Below, piece after piece: positions 9,706 through 18,226 of a stretch of DNA of 47,535 nt (its first letter is position 1; the number at the start of each line of letters is the position of its first letter). The notes under the pieces are model-generated. The model had not been told where the DNA came from and did no database searches. It worked only from the letters and a program-made list of their open reading frames with translations. Where the stretch lies: positions 1 through 47,535 of the forward strand of contig CALGVD010000016.1 in the NCBI GenBank assembly GCA_937920275.1, given 5' to 3'. The position numbers and the translations under genes are program-made. The stretch comes from an uncultured Pseudomonadota bacterium (GTDB lineage Bacteria; Pseudomonadota; Gammaproteobacteria; Steroidobacterales; Steroidobacteraceae).

Positions 9706-10226
9706 GCAGCCATTTCCCGGCCCCCGACTTCACCGACAAGGCAGCAGGCTATCGTGAGCTCGACGCACAGCTCGCCGCGCTGCTCGCGGGCGAACGCGAC
9801 GCGATCGCGAACCTCGCCAACACCTCAGCGCTGCTCTACGCCGCGCTGCCGCAGCTCAACTGGGCGGGGTTCTATCTGCTTCACCCGTCACCGCAGGACG
9901 GTGCGGACGGTGGCTCGGGGGAACTCGTGCTCGGCCCCTTCCAGGGCAAGCCTGCCTGCGTGCGTATCGCGCTCGGACGCGGGGTCTGCGGCACGGCTGC
10001 AGCCGAACGCCGCACGCAGCTCGTACCGGATGTGCACGCATTCCCCGGCCATATCGCCTGCGATGCGGCGTCGCGATCGGAGATCGTGGTGCCGTTGATC
10101 CGCGCGGTGGACGGCGGATTGATCGGCGTGCTGGACCTCGACAGTCCGATCCTCGGTCGCTTCGATGCGACCGATCAGGCCGGGCTAGAGAGGATCGCGG
10201 CGACGCTGGTGGCGTCGCTCGGCTGA
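9702..10226 (+). CDS. msrC: GAF-domain free methionine-(R)-sulfoxide reductase
   Basis: The 174-residue single-GAF-domain protein matches the fRMsr family (E. coli YebR/MsrC), which reduces free L-methionine-(R)-sulfoxide. The three family cysteines are present at C86, C96 and C120, in KPACVRIALGRGVCG and FPGHIACD. Their spacings of 10 and 24 match the C84/C94/C118 of the E. coli enzyme as I recall it. The LNWAGFYLL and GVLDLDSP segments are also typical. The ATG overlaps the epmA stop. It sits between epmA and efp/epmB, an unusual place for an oxidative repair enzyme. Confidence 0.92.
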   Translation: MSSHFPAPDFTDKAAGYRELDAQLAALLAGERDAIANLANTSALLYAALPQLNWAGFYLLHPSPQDGADGGSGELVLGPFQGKPACVRIALGRGVCGTAAAERRTQLVPDVHAFPGHIACDAASRSEIVVPLIRAVDGGLIGVLDLDSPILGRFDATDQAGLERIAATLVASLG

Positions 10227-10259
10227 TCGGACGGCTGGATGGGCTGAAGCGTCGCGCGC

Positions 10260-10829
10260 TTACTGCTTCGCGCGCGAGATGTACTCGCCGCTGCGGGTGT
10301 CGACCTTGATGACTTCACCCTGGTTGATGAAGAGCGGCACGCGAACGACCGCACCGGTCTCGAGCTTCGCGGGCTTTTGACCACCGGTCGCGGTGTCGCC
10401 GCGCACGCCGGGGTCGGTCTCGACGATGAGCGCTTCGATGTGCGGCGGCGGTGTCACGACGAGCGGCACGCCGTTCCAGAGTGTGACGATGCAGGTGACG
10501 CCGTCCTTCAGCCACTGCGCGCCATCGCCGACCGCTTCTTTGCTCGCGGTGTGCTGCTCGAAGTTGTCGGGCACCATGAAGTGGAAGAAGTCGCCGTCCT
10601 GGTAGAGGTACTGCATATCGACGTCCATGACATCAGCGGCTTCGACCGAGTCGCCCGACTTCCAGGTCTTCTCGACGGTGCGGCCGGTCTTGAGGTTGCG
10701 CACGCGGACGCGGTTGAAGGCCTGTCCTTTGCCGGGTTTGACCATCTCGTTCTCGACGATGACGAAGGGGACGCCATCGAGGAGGATTTTGAGGCCGGAC
10801 TTGAATTCGCTGGTGTTGTAGCTGCCCAT
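10260..10829 (-). CDS. efp: translation elongation factor P
   Basis: EF-P relieves ribosomes stalled at polyproline stretches. The 189-residue protein has the modified lysine at K34 in VKPGKGQAF (residues 30-38), the target of EpmA and EpmB, both encoded within 2 kb. The ATG at 10829 is preceded by GAGAAT ending 7 bases upstream, with no good Shine-Dalgarno. The gene is divergent from epmB (54 bases between starts) and convergent with the sulfoxide reductase gene. An open frame continues upstream of the ATG antisense to epmB, but the conserved EF-P N-terminus ([14 protein letters not shown]) fixes the start. Confidence 0.97.
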   Translation of the reverse strand: MGSYNTSEFKSGLKILLDGVPFVIVENEMVKPGKGQAFNRVRVRNLKTGRTVEKTWKSGDSVEAADVMDVDMQYLYQDGDFFHFMVPDNFEQHTASKEAVGDGAQWLKDGVTCIVTLWNGVPLVVTPPPHIEALIVETDPGVRGDTATGGQKPAKLETGAVVRVPLFINQGEVIKVDTRSGEYISRAKQ

Positions 10830-10883
10830 GGCTTGGATTCTCGTGCGCTGTGACCCAGAATGCCGGGCCCGGAAAGGGCGCTC

Positions 10884-11936
10884 ATGATAGCCGCAACCCC
10901 CCTCACCCGCCAGCCGACCGCCGCATCCTCCCCACGGCCGGTAACCTCTTGGCAGGCCGATTTCGCGGCAGCCGTGACCGACCCTGCGGAACTCGCGTCG
11001 CTGCTCGGTCTGCCCGAGTCCTGGGTCGGCCCCGCGCGCGAGGCAGCGCGGATGTTCCCGATGCGCGTGCCGCGCAGCTTCGTGGCGCGCATGCGTCGCG
11101 GCGATCCGACCGATCCCCTGCTGCGCCAGGTGCTGCCGGTGGCCGAGGAACTTGAGCACACGGCCGGACGCAGCAGCGACCCGCTGCAAGAAGCCGACGC
11201 GCACCGAGCACCGGGTCTGCTCCATAAATATCGCGGCCGTGCGCTGCTCATCGCCACCGGCGCCTGCGCGATGCATTGCCGTTATTGCTTCCGTCGCGAA
11301 TTCCCATACGAGGACCAGCAGAGCGATACCGGTCGTTGGCACGACGCCCTCGCCGCCCTCGCCGCGGATCCGTCGATCGAGGAGCTGATCCTGAGCGGCG
11401 GCGACCCGCTGTCGCTCGGCGATGCACGCCTGCAGTCGCTCAGCCGAGCGCTCGCGGACATCCCGCAGCTGCGATCGCTCCGTCTGCACACCCGCAACGC
11501 CGTCGTGCTGCCCTCGCGCGTCGATGATGGCCTCGTCGAGTGGATCAAGGGCCTGCCGTGGCGCGTGACCGTGGTGCTGCATGTGAACCATGCGCAGGAG
11601 CTCGAGGGCGACGCCGTCGAAGCCATCGCCCGGCTGCGCAGCACCGGCGCGCTGCTGCTCAACCAGAGCGTGCTGCTGCGCGGCGTCAACGACGATGCCG
11701 CGACGCTCGTCGCGCTCTCCAAGCGGCTGCACGAACTCGGCGTGCTGCCCTATTACCTGCATCTCACGGATGCGGTGAACGGCACCGCGCACTTCGATGT
11801 GGACGAGCTGCGCGGCCGCGCGATCGTCGATGCGCTCGCGCGCGCGCTGCCCGGCTACTTGGTGCCGCGCCTCGTGCGCGAGGTGCCGGGCGAGGAGGCC
11901 AAAGTGGTGCTGGCGGCGGGCTTGGACACCGCCTGA
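10884..11936 (+). CDS. epmB: EF-P beta-lysylation protein EpmB (lysine 2,3-aminomutase family)
   Basis: This radical-SAM, PLP-dependent aminomutase converts (S)-alpha-lysine to (R)-beta-lysine, the donor EpmA loads on EF-P Lys34. The Fe-S motif CxxxCxxC is C128, C132, C135 ([16 protein letters not shown]), followed by [12 protein letters not shown] and [12 protein letters not shown]. The protein has 350 residues from the ATG at 10884, which has AAAGGG upstream; an in-frame ATG at 10860 lacks such a site. The last 82 bases overlap the convergent antitoxin gene. Confidence 0.95.
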   Translation: MIAATPLTRQPTAASSPRPVTSWQADFAAAVTDPAELASLLGLPESWVGPAREAARMFPMRVPRSFVARMRRGDPTDPLLRQVLPVAEELEHTAGRSSDPLQEADAHRAPGLLHKYRGRALLIATGACAMHCRYCFRREFPYEDQQSDTGRWHDALAALAADPSIEELILSGGDPLSLGDARLQSLSRALADIPQLRSLRLHTRNAVVLPSRVDDGLVEWIKGLPWRVTVVLHVNHAQELEGDAVEAIARLRSTGALLLNQSVLLRGVNDDAATLVALSKRLHELGVLPYYLHLTDAVNGTAHFDVDELRGRAIVDALARALPGYLVPRLVREVPGEEAKVVLAAGLDTA

Positions 11937-12226
11937 AGCAGTTTCTCCTGCAGCCAGACCTTGATCAGGGACTGGTAAGGCACATCCCGTGAATTGGCGG
12001 CGGTCTTGAGGCCCTCCAACAGGTGTCGTGGCAGACGCAACGAGATCGTCTTCGTCGAGGGCTTGAGGTTCGGGAACACGGCGCGCGTCGCCTGACCCCA
12101 GTCGAGATACTCGGTGGAATCGCGCACGCCGGTCTCCCAGAAGGCGCGTTCCTGGACTTCATTGCGGAACTTGGGCACGCGTTTCAGGCGCTTGTCGGCT
12201 CGTCTATCCATCGGTCGCTTGTCCAT
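11855..12226 (-). CDS. brnA: BrnA/CopG-type antitoxin of a BrnT-BrnA module, with an extended tail
   Basis: The 123-residue protein has a basic N-terminus, a [18 protein letters not shown] linker and then [20 protein letters not shown], a ribbon-helix-helix DNA-binding segment. The segment [21 protein letters not shown] follows. This is the layout of BrnA-like antitoxins, which neutralise BrnT and repress their own operon. The ATG at 12226 has GAGGAG 10 bases upstream and overlaps the brnT end by 23 bases; the ATG at 12211 is the alternative. After QEKLL, about 25 residues ([11 protein letters not shown] onward) look unlike the family. They are encoded antisense to the last 82 bases of epmB, so the tail was probably gained by loss of an earlier stop. 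Confidence 0.85.
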   Translation of the reverse strand: MDKRPMDRRADKRLKRVPKFRNEVQERAFWETGVRDSTEYLDWGQATRAVFPNLKPSTKTISLRLPRHLLEGLKTAANSRDVPYQSLIKVWLQEKLLQAVSKPAASTTLASSPGTSRTRRGTK

Positions 12227-12509
12227 AGGTGGTCCGCTCCTCATGGTGCATGTCACGCGCCGAGATGACCCTCACCCGCGTGCTGCGTTCGCGCAGCGTG
12301 AAGGTGATGTGCAGGAGACGCCCGGCGTGGGTGGCGCCCAATGCATGGAACCTCGGCTCTGCGTCGCTGTGCCGGTGATCGGCGAGCAGCAGCAAGGGCT
12401 GATTGAAGAACACTTCTTCGGCCTCGAACGCACCGACCCCGTGCCGGTCGTTCTTACGGCTGTTACCGTCATCCCAGTCGAAGGCGAGCGGCTCGGGCAA
12501 TTCGATCAT
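12204..12509 (-). CDS. brnT: BrnT family ribonuclease toxin (DUF497)
   Basis: BrnT toxins are small RelE-like ribonucleases that inhibit translation. The 101-residue protein reads LAFDWDDGNSRKNDRHGV near the N-terminus, then EAEEVFFNQPLLL, the EPRFHALGATHAGRLLHITFT core and the terminal RVISARDMHHEE. All are hallmarks of DUF497/BrnT. The start ATG at 12509 lies just below a perfect inverted repeat and has GGAG 10 bases upstream. The toxin gene comes first and overlaps the antitoxin, as is usual for BrnTA. Confidence 0.92.
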   Translation of the reverse strand: MIELPEPLAFDWDDGNSRKNDRHGVGAFEAEEVFFNQPLLLLADHRHSDAEPRFHALGATHAGRLLHITFTLRERSTRVRVISARDMHHEERTTYGQATDG

Positions 12510-12511
12510 CC

Positions 12512-12534
12512 GTGTATATCTCCACAATATACAC
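12512..12534. promoter_or_regulatory. inverted-repeat operator of the brnTA operon
   Basis: GTGTATAT, seven bases, then ATATACAC form a perfect inverted repeat that ends two bases before the brnT start codon. On the minus strand the first arm supplies TATATT (12531-12526), a plausible -10. A repressor bound here would block brnT transcription, and BrnA-type antitoxins autoregulate. A direct repeat TGGAGATA also occurs on the minus strand within the repeat and again about 28 bases upstream. Confidence 0.75.
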
Positions 12535-12587
12535 TTTCGCATCTATCTCCATAACTCGGCGTTTTGCTGGGAACGCGCGGCCCGCCT

Positions 12588-12593
12588 TATAAT
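12588..12593 (+). promoter_or_regulatory. purU -10 element (TATAAT), leaderless geometry
   Basis: A perfect TATAAT ends exactly 6 bases before the purU ATG at 12600. A weak -35 (TTGCTG, 12564-12569) is 18 bases upstream. There is no Shine-Dalgarno, and the predicted start site is the A of the ATG. The 10 bases from ATAAT to the ATG (ATAATCTCGCCATG) are identical to those before psd. Confidence 0.7.
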
Positions 12594-12599
12594 CTCGCC

Positions 12600-13457
12600 A
12601 TGAGCATCCCCCTCGTCCTCGTCCTGCGCTGCCCGGATTCCAAGGGCATCGTCGCCGCTGTCGCCACCTGCCTCGCCGACCACGACGGCTCGATCGTCGA
12701 ATCGGCGCAGTTCAACGATCCCGAGACGCAGATGTTCTACATGCGGGTGGTGTTCGGCGCCGCCGGACCGGGATTCCCCGGGCTCGAGGCCTTGAGGGTG
12801 GCGCTCCAACCGGTCGCGGCGCGCTTCGACATGAAGTGGGAACTGCACGATCTCAGCCATCGCCCGAAGGTGCTGGTGGCGGTGTCGAAGTTCGGCCATT
12901 GCCTCTACGATCTGGTGCACCGTTGGCGTGGCGGCCAGTTGCCGGCGGATATCGTGGGTGTCGTCTCGAACCACGAAGACATGCGCGAGTTCGCCGAATT
13001 CAACCGCCTGCCCTACCACTTCATGCCGGTGAACTCGGCCAACCGCGTCGCCCAGGAAGGGCAGATCCTGCAGCTGATGCAGGACAGCGGCGCCGACCTG
13101 CTGGTGCTCGCGCGCTACATGCAGATCCTGACGCCCGCCTTCAGCGCCCGCATCGCCGGCCGCTGCATCAACATCCACCACTCCTTCTTGCCGAGCTTCA
13201 AGGGCGCCAAGCCCTATGCGCAAGCGCATGCGCGCGGCGTGAAGATCATCGGCGCCACGGCGCACTATGTGACCGACGACCTCGACGAAGGCCCGATCAT
13301 CGAGCAGTCGGTCGAGCGCGTGACACACGCGCATTCTCCCGCCGCGCTCGAGGCGATCGGCCGCGGCATCGAGAGCGCGGTGTTGTCGCGCGCGGTCACC
13401 TGGCATCTCGAGCACCGCGTGGTGCTCAACGACAACAAGACCGTCGTCTTCAACTGA
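12600..13457 (+). CDS. purU: formyltetrahydrofolate deformylase
   Basis: PurU hydrolyses 10-formyl-tetrahydrofolate to THF and formate, balancing the one-carbon pool and supplying formate for PurT. The 285-residue protein has an N-terminal ACT domain ([20 protein letters not shown], about residues 10-29) followed by a formyltransferase-fold domain. The catalytic Asn/His/Asp are in [12 protein letters not shown] and TDDLDEGPI. The ACT domain distinguishes it from PurN. The gene stands alone, with a TATAAT directly upstream, and its stop overlaps the convergent parC end by 8 bases. Confidence 0.96.
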   Translation: MSIPLVLVLRCPDSKGIVAAVATCLADHDGSIVESAQFNDPETQMFYMRVVFGAAGPGFPGLEALRVALQPVAARFDMKWELHDLSHRPKVLVAVSKFGHCLYDLVHRWRGGQLPADIVGVVSNHEDMREFAEFNRLPYHFMPVNSANRVAQEGQILQLMQDSGADLLVLARYMQILTPAFSARIAGRCINIHHSFLPSFKGAKPYAQAHARGVKIIGATAHYVTDDLDEGPIIEQSVERVTHAHSPAALEAIGRGIESAVLSRAVTWHLEHRVVLNDNKTVVFN

Positions 13458-15708
13458 CCTCGAGTCGCGTCACGGCACGCCAACCCCGGGTGAGCACGGC
13501 GCCGCGCTGCGCACGCGCGCCCATGTATTCTTTGATCTCGGCCGCCGAGTACTCGCGGCTGCGTTCACCGTTCCAGACCAGCAGCTTGCCGCCGGGCGGC
13601 ACCACCGCGAGGCCTGCCACCACCTCGGCTCGCTCCTTGGCGAGCGCAGCCGGTATGTTGAAGAGCTTGTTGCCCTTGCCGCGCGGCATCTCCGGCACTT
13701 CGGCCACGGGGAACACGAGCAGACGGCCGTTCTCGCCGTCGCCGTCGACGACCGCGATGCACAGCAGCCCCTTCGGATCGGTGACCGGCACCGGCGGCAA
13801 CGCCAATGCGCCCTCCGGGACGTTGAGCACGGTCTTGCCGGCCTTGCGGTCGGTGATGAGGTCTTCGAGGCGCGCGACGAAACCATAGGCGGCGTCGGAG
13901 GCGAGCAACCAACGGCTCGCCGGCTCGCCCATCATCATGCCGGTGAACTTCGCCCCATCCGGTGGATTGAGCCGTCCTGCGAGCGGGTCGCCGAGCCCAC
14001 GCGCCGAGGGCAGCGTGTGCGCCGCCAGGCTGTAGCTGCGTCCGGTGGAGTCGAGGAACGTGGCGAGCTGCAGCGACTGGCCGCGGGCGACGGCTTGGAA
14101 GACATCCCCGGCTTTGTATTGCAGCGAGCGCGGGTCGATCTCGTGGCCCTTGGCCGCGCGCACCCACCCGCCAGAGGAGAGCACGACGGTGACCGGTTCG
14201 TTGGCGATCAGCGAGGTCTCATCGATGGCCTGGGCGGCCTCGCGCTCGACGATCTTCGATCGGCGTGCATCGCCGAACCGTTCGGCATCGGCAGCCAACT
14301 CGGTGCCGACCAGCTTGCGAAGCACGGACTCGCTGCCGAGCACCGACTGCAACTGGTCGCGCTCGGCGGCGAGTTCGGCCTGCTCGCCGCGGATCTTCAT
14401 CTCTTCGAGCTTGGCGAGGTGGCGCAGCTTGGTCTCGAGGATGGCATCCGCCTGGATCTCGCTCAACGAGAAACGCTTCATCAGCACCGGCTGCGGCTCA
14501 TCTTCACGACGGATGATGCGGATCACCTCATCGAGGTTCAGGAAGGCCGCGAGCAGGCCGTCGAGGATGTGCAGCCGCCGCTCGACCTTGTCGAGCCGCC
14601 ACTCGAGGCGGCGCCTTACCGTGGCGATGCGGAACTGCAGCCACTGCGAGAGGATGTCGCGCAGACCCATGACGCGCGGCCGACCGTCGAGGCCGATCAC
14701 ATTGAGGTTGACGCGATAGTTCCGCTCGAGGTCGGTGGTGGCGAACAGATGCGCCATCAGTTGCTCGACGTCGATCTTGCGGCCTTTGGGGACGATGACG
14801 AGTCGGGTCGGGTTCTCGTGGTCGGACTCATCGCGCAGGTCGTCGACCATCGGCAGTTTCTTGGCGCGCATCTGCTCGGCGATCTGCTCGAGGACCTTGG
14901 AACCGCTGGCCTGCCACGGCAGCGTTTCGATGACGATGCAATCGTCCTCGATACGGTAAGTGGCGCGGGCGCGGAAACTGCCGGTGCCCTTGTCGTAGAT
15001 CGCCGCGATCTCGGCGCGCGGCGTGATGATCTCGGCGCCGGTGGGCAGGTCCGGTCCCTTCACGAACTTCATGAGCGCACGCGATGAGGCGTCCGGTTCG
15101 TCGAGCAGGTGGATGCAGGCCGCGGCCACTTCGCGCAGGTTGTGCGGCGGGATGTCCGTCGCCATACCGACCGCGATGCCGGTCGTGCCGTTGAGCAGCA
15201 CATTCGGCAGACGCGCAGGCAGCACCGTGGGCTCCTCGAGCGTCCCGTCGAAGTTCGGTTGCCAATCGACCGTGCCGTCGCCCAACTCGCGCAGCAGCAC
15301 CTCAGCGTAGCGCGTGAGCTTGGATTCGGTGTAGCGCATCGCAGCGAAGGACTTGGGATCGTCCTGCGAACCCCAGTTGCCCTGACCGTCCACCACCGGG
15401 TAACGGTAGGCGAAGGGCTGCGCCATCAGCACCATGGCCTCGTAACAGGCCGAATCGCCGTGCGGATGGAACTTGCCGATCACATCGCCGACGGTACGGG
15501 CGGATTTCTTGTGTTTGGAGACGGCCGATAAGCCGAGCTCGCTCATGGCGTAGATGATGCGCCGCTGCACCGGCTTCAGGCCGTCGCCGATCGCCGGCAG
15601 CGCGCGATCGAGGATCACGTACATCGAATACTCGAGGTACGCCTTCTCGGTGAAGGTGCGCATCGGCTGCCGCTCGATGCCCTCGAAAGCCGGTCCCTGT
15701 CCGCTCAT
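13450..15708 (-). CDS. parC: DNA topoisomerase IV subunit A
   Basis: ParC is the DNA breakage-reunion subunit of topoisomerase IV, which decatenates daughter chromosomes. The 752-residue protein has the winged-helix catalytic region with active-site tyrosine Y126 (AAMRYTES). The C-terminal beta-propeller is short and degenerate, as in ParC rather than GyrA, and no GyrA box is visible. In the quinolone-resistance region [11 protein letters not shown]86 and E90 correspond to the unmutated serine and glutamate of sensitive enzymes. The ATG shares its A with the parE stop (TGATG), so parE-parC translation is coupled. Confidence 0.96.
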   Translation of the reverse strand: MSGQGPAFEGIERQPMRTFTEKAYLEYSMYVILDRALPAIGDGLKPVQRRIIYAMSELGLSAVSKHKKSARTVGDVIGKFHPHGDSACYEAMVLMAQPFAYRYPVVDGQGNWGSQDDPKSFAAMRYTESKLTRYAEVLLRELGDGTVDWQPNFDGTLEEPTVLPARLPNVLLNGTTGIAVGMATDIPPHNLREVAAACIHLLDEPDASSRALMKFVKGPDLPTGAEIITPRAEIAAIYDKGTGSFRARATYRIEDDCIVIETLPWQASGSKVLEQIAEQMRAKKLPMVDDLRDESDHENPTRLVIVPKGRKIDVEQLMAHLFATTDLERNYRVNLNVIGLDGRPRVMGLRDILSQWLQFRIATVRRRLEWRLDKVERRLHILDGLLAAFLNLDEVIRIIRREDEPQPVLMKRFSLSEIQADAILETKLRHLAKLEEMKIRGEQAELAAERDQLQSVLGSESVLRKLVGTELAADAERFGDARRSKIVEREAAQAIDETSLIANEPVTVVLSSGGWVRAAKGHEIDPRSLQYKAGDVFQAVARGQSLQLATFLDSTGRSYSLAAHTLPSARGLGDPLAGRLNPPDGAKFTGMMMGEPASRWLLASDAAYGFVARLEDLITDRKAGKTVLNVPEGALALPPVPVTDPKGLLCIAVVDGDGENGRLLVFPVAEVPEMPRGKGNKLFNIPAALAKERAEVVAGLAVVPPGGKLLVWNGERSREYSAAEIKEYMGARAQRGAVLTRGWRAVTRLEVS

Positions 15709-17600
15709 CAGACGATCACCTGCGCGAGGTTGCCTTTCTCTTCGAGCCACTCGCGCCGGTCTGCGGCGCGTTTTTTGGCGAGCAGCATGTCCATCAGGCT
15801 GTCCGCCTCATCGGCGGCATCGAGCGTCATCTGCACCAGCCGCCGTGTGCGCGGATCCATGGTGGTCTCGCGCAGCTGCGAGGGGTTCATCTCGCCGAGA
15901 CCCTTGAAACGCGTGACCTGCGGCTTGGCGCGCACCTTCTCCGCCTCGAGGCGGTGCAGGAAGACATCACGCTCGGCGTCATCGAGGGCGTAGAACACCT
16001 GCTTGCCGGCGTCGATGCGGTAGAGCGGCGGCATGGCGACGAACACATGGCCTTGCGCGACCAGCGGCCGGAAATGCCGCAGGAACAGCGCGCACAGCAA
16101 GGTCGCGATGTGCTGACCGTCGGAATCCGCGTCGGCGAGGATGCAGACCTTGTGGTAACGCAGGCCGCGCACATCGGCCGCGCCAGGGTCGACGCCGATG
16201 GCGATGCTGATGTCGTGCACTTCCTGCGAGGAACCGATCTCGCCGGGCTCGAGCTCCCAAGTGTTCAGGATCTTGCCGCGCAGCGGCATGATGGCCTGGA
16301 ACTCCTTGTCTCGCGCCTGCTTGGCGGAGCCGCCCGCCGAATCGCCTTCGACCAAGAACAGCTCGGAACGCGACGGGTCATCGCCTGCGCAATCGGCGAG
16401 CTTGCCGGGCAAGGCCGGACCGCCGGAGATGCGCTTGCGCTGGACCTTCTGCGCGGCCTTCATGCGGTCCTGGGCGTTCTCGATGGCGAGCTGCGCGATG
16501 CGCTCGCCGGCGTCCGGATGCTGCGCGAGCCAGAGGCCGATGGCGTCTTTGGCGTAGCCTTCGACGAGCTGCGCTGCATCGCGGGAGGCGAGCCGCTCCT
16601 TGGTCTGGCCGGCGAACTGCGGCTCGCGGATCTTCACCGACAGCACGAACCGTGCGCCGTCCCAGACATCTTCGGGCGAGAGCTTCACGCCGCGTGGCAG
16701 CAGGTTGCGGAACTCGCAGAACTCGCGCACCGCCGCCGCGGTGCCGCTGCGCAGACCGTTGACATGCGTACCGCCGTCGGGCGTCGGGATCAGGTTCACA
16801 TAGCTCTCGGCGATGGCGTTCTCGATGCCAGGCGCCCAGCAGAGCGCGAACTCGACCGAATCGCTGTCCTGCTCGCGCTTGCCGGTGAGGGGTTCGGCGG
16901 GGATGCGCTGGGCGGTGCCGAGCTCCTCGGCGAGATACGCCCCGAGATCGCCCGCGAAGAACCACTCGTCCTTCTCGCCGGTGGACTCCTGCGCGAAGGT
17001 GATGCGCAGCCCGGGGCAGAGCACGGCCTTGGCCTTCAGGGTATGGCGCAACTGCGGCACGGAGAACTTGTCGGTGTCGAAGAACTTCGCGTCCGGCCAG
17101 AAGCGCACGGTGGTGCCGGTGGTGCGCGGGGCGACGCTGCCGATCACGGCGAGCGGCGAGACGAGCTTGCCGGATTCGAAACCGATCGCGTGCTCTTTAC
17201 CGCCGCGCCGCACCCGGCAATCGAGGCGGGTCGAGAGCGCGTTCACCACCGATACTCCGACGCCATGCAGGCCGCCCGAGAAGCCATAGCTCGCCCCGTC
17301 GAACTTACCGCCGGCGTGCAACCGGGTGAGGATCAGTTCGACGCCGCTGACTTTTTCTTTGGGATGGATGTCGACGGGCATGCCGCGGCCGTCGTCGGCG
17401 ACTTCGACCGAGCCGTCGCGGAACAAGGTGACGTCGATGCGACCGGCGTGACCGGCCAGTGCTTCGTCGACGCTGTTGTCGATGACTTCGTGCGCGAGGT
17501 GGTTGGGCCGCGAGGTGTCGGTGTACATCCCCGGCCGGCGCCGCACCGGATCGAGACCGGAGAGCACCTCGATCGCCGAGGCATCGTAGTCTTTCGCCAT
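15708..17600 (-). CDS. parE: DNA topoisomerase IV subunit B
   Basis: ParE is the ATPase subunit of topoisomerase IV. The 630-residue protein has a GHKL ATP-binding domain with the catalytic [14 protein letters not shown] motif (E38, N42) and DDGRGMP. The transducer domain and the TOPRIM domain ([15 protein letters not shown] and [10 protein letters not shown]) follow. Length and pairing with parC favour ParE over GyrB. The ATG at 17600 is preceded by GTGAAG and TACAAT; the GTG at 17606 is an in-frame alternative start adding two residues. Confidence 0.96.
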   Translation of the reverse strand: MAKDYDASAIEVLSGLDPVRRRPGMYTDTSRPNHLAHEVIDNSVDEALAGHAGRIDVTLFRDGSVEVADDGRGMPVDIHPKEKVSGVELILTRLHAGGKFDGASYGFSGGLHGVGVSVVNALSTRLDCRVRRGGKEHAIGFESGKLVSPLAVIGSVAPRTTGTTVRFWPDAKFFDTDKFSVPQLRHTLKAKAVLCPGLRITFAQESTGEKDEWFFAGDLGAYLAEELGTAQRIPAEPLTGKREQDSDSVEFALCWAPGIENAIAESYVNLIPTPDGGTHVNGLRSGTAAAVREFCEFRNLLPRGVKLSPEDVWDGARFVLSVKIREPQFAGQTKERLASRDAAQLVEGYAKDAIGLWLAQHPDAGERIAQLAIENAQDRMKAAQKVQRKRISGGPALPGKLADCAGDDPSRSELFLVEGDSAGGSAKQARDKEFQAIMPLRGKILNTWELEPGEIGSSQEVHDISIAIGVDPGAADVRGLRYHKVCILADADSDGQHIATLLCALFLRHFRPLVAQGHVFVAMPPLYRIDAGKQVFYALDDAERDVFLHRLEAEKVRAKPQVTRFKGLGEMNPSQLRETTMDPRTRRLVQMTLDAADEADSLMDMLLAKKRAADRREWLEEKGNLAQVIV

Positions 17601-17606
17601 CTTCAC

Positions 17607-17612
17607 ATTGTA
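17607..17612 (-). promoter_or_regulatory. parE -10 element (TACAAT), leaderless geometry
   Basis: On the minus strand TACAAT ends 6 bases before the parE ATG (17600). The intervening GTGAAG contains no good Shine-Dalgarno and no -35 is evident. A GC-rich hairpin lies just upstream. Confidence 0.5.
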
Positions 17613-17614
17613 CC

Positions 17615-17633
17615 GCGCGCGGTCCCCGCGCGC
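17615..17633 (-). terminator. GC-rich hairpin between the DUF3501 gene and parE (possible terminator)
   Basis: Arms GCGCGCGG and CCGCGCGC pair perfectly (8 bp) around a 3-base loop, 6 bases after the DUF3501 stop codon. There is no T tract, so intrinsic termination is uncertain. It may reduce read-through into parE, which has its own -10 immediately downstream. Confidence 0.4.
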
Positions 17634-17639
17634 CGTCCG

Positions 17640-18224
17640 TCAGGCAAGATCGGCGAGCAGCGCCTCACGCAGCGCGGTCGGCAAGGAATCTTCCGAGTAC
17701 GGATAGTTCGCATGATCGATGCCCGCCGAGAGGTGTGCGCCACCGCGCAACGCGGCGACCATGGCATCGGTCAGCTCGAAACGCAGGAAGTGCACGGCGG
17801 AGGTCTTCTCCTCGTTCTCTCGCTCCAGGTCTTCATCGGCGATGGCGAACACCCGCGAGAAGTCCGCGACCTGCACCCAGCAACGATCCTCGATGCCCTT
17901 GAGGCGCGCGAGCGCTGCGGGGCGCGTGGCCGGATCCGGATACTCGATCAGCAGCGTGACCTTCCAGTTGCGGCCGTCCGGGATCAGCGGGTTGTAGGCT
18001 TCGAGCTCCTCGACGATGCCGTCAGGCTCGAAGATCTTCTCGGTGCGCAGGATCTCCTGCACCTGGTATTGGATGGTGAGACGGTCTTCGAAGAGCCACG
18101 AGGTGTTCGGGCCGACACCGAGCTTGCGCGCTTTTTTGTGGGCCATGACACGCGTGCGGAACTCCGTGCGCTCACGGGCATAGCGCTCGAGCGTCATCAG
18201 GTCGGCGGGGGTGAGCTTCTGCAT
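17640..18224 (-). CDS. DUF3501 family protein
   Basis: The 194-residue protein matches DUF3501: an N-terminal MQKLTPADLMTLERYARE, then WLFEDRLTIQYQVQEILR, AYNPLIPDGRNWK, IEDRCWVQV and KTSAVHFLRFEL. No catalytic motif or membrane segment is visible, so it is a soluble acidic cytosolic protein of unknown function. The family is found next to rubrerythrin and a heterodisulfide-reductase-like Fe-S protein, exactly as here. A role in peroxide or iron-linked redox defence is an inference from that context. It starts two bases after the Fe-S gene stops, so the three genes are one operon. Confidence 0.88.
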   Translation of the reverse strand: MQKLTPADLMTLERYARERTEFRTRVMAHKKARKLGVGPNTSWLFEDRLTIQYQVQEILRTEKIFEPDGIVEELEAYNPLIPDGRNWKVTLLIEYPDPATRPAALARLKGIEDRCWVQVADFSRVFAIADEDLERENEEKTSAVHFLRFELTDAMVAALRGGAHLSAGIDHANYPYSEDSLPTALREALLADLA

Positions 18225-18226
18225 GT

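Noticed and set aside
10253-10276. Inverted repeat CGCGCGC/GCGCGCG at the convergent ends of the sulfoxide reductase gene and efp
   Set aside because: The arms are simple alternating GC, the loop is 10 bases, there is no T tract, and part encodes the last EF-P residues. It may be chance rather than a bidirectional terminator.
10830-11792. A 320-codon extension upstream of efp
   Set aside because: It is antisense to epmB, and the conserved EF-P N-terminus begins at 10829.
12600-13457. Annotation of purU as purN (GAR formyltransferase)
   Set aside because: The N-terminal ACT domain and 285-residue length are features of the deformylase, not of PurN.
13450-17600. DNA gyrase gyrB-gyrA instead of topoisomerase IV
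   Set aside because: The 630-residue B subunit, the short degenerate C-terminal domain of the A subunit without a GyrA box, and the overlapping gene pair all fit parE-parC better.
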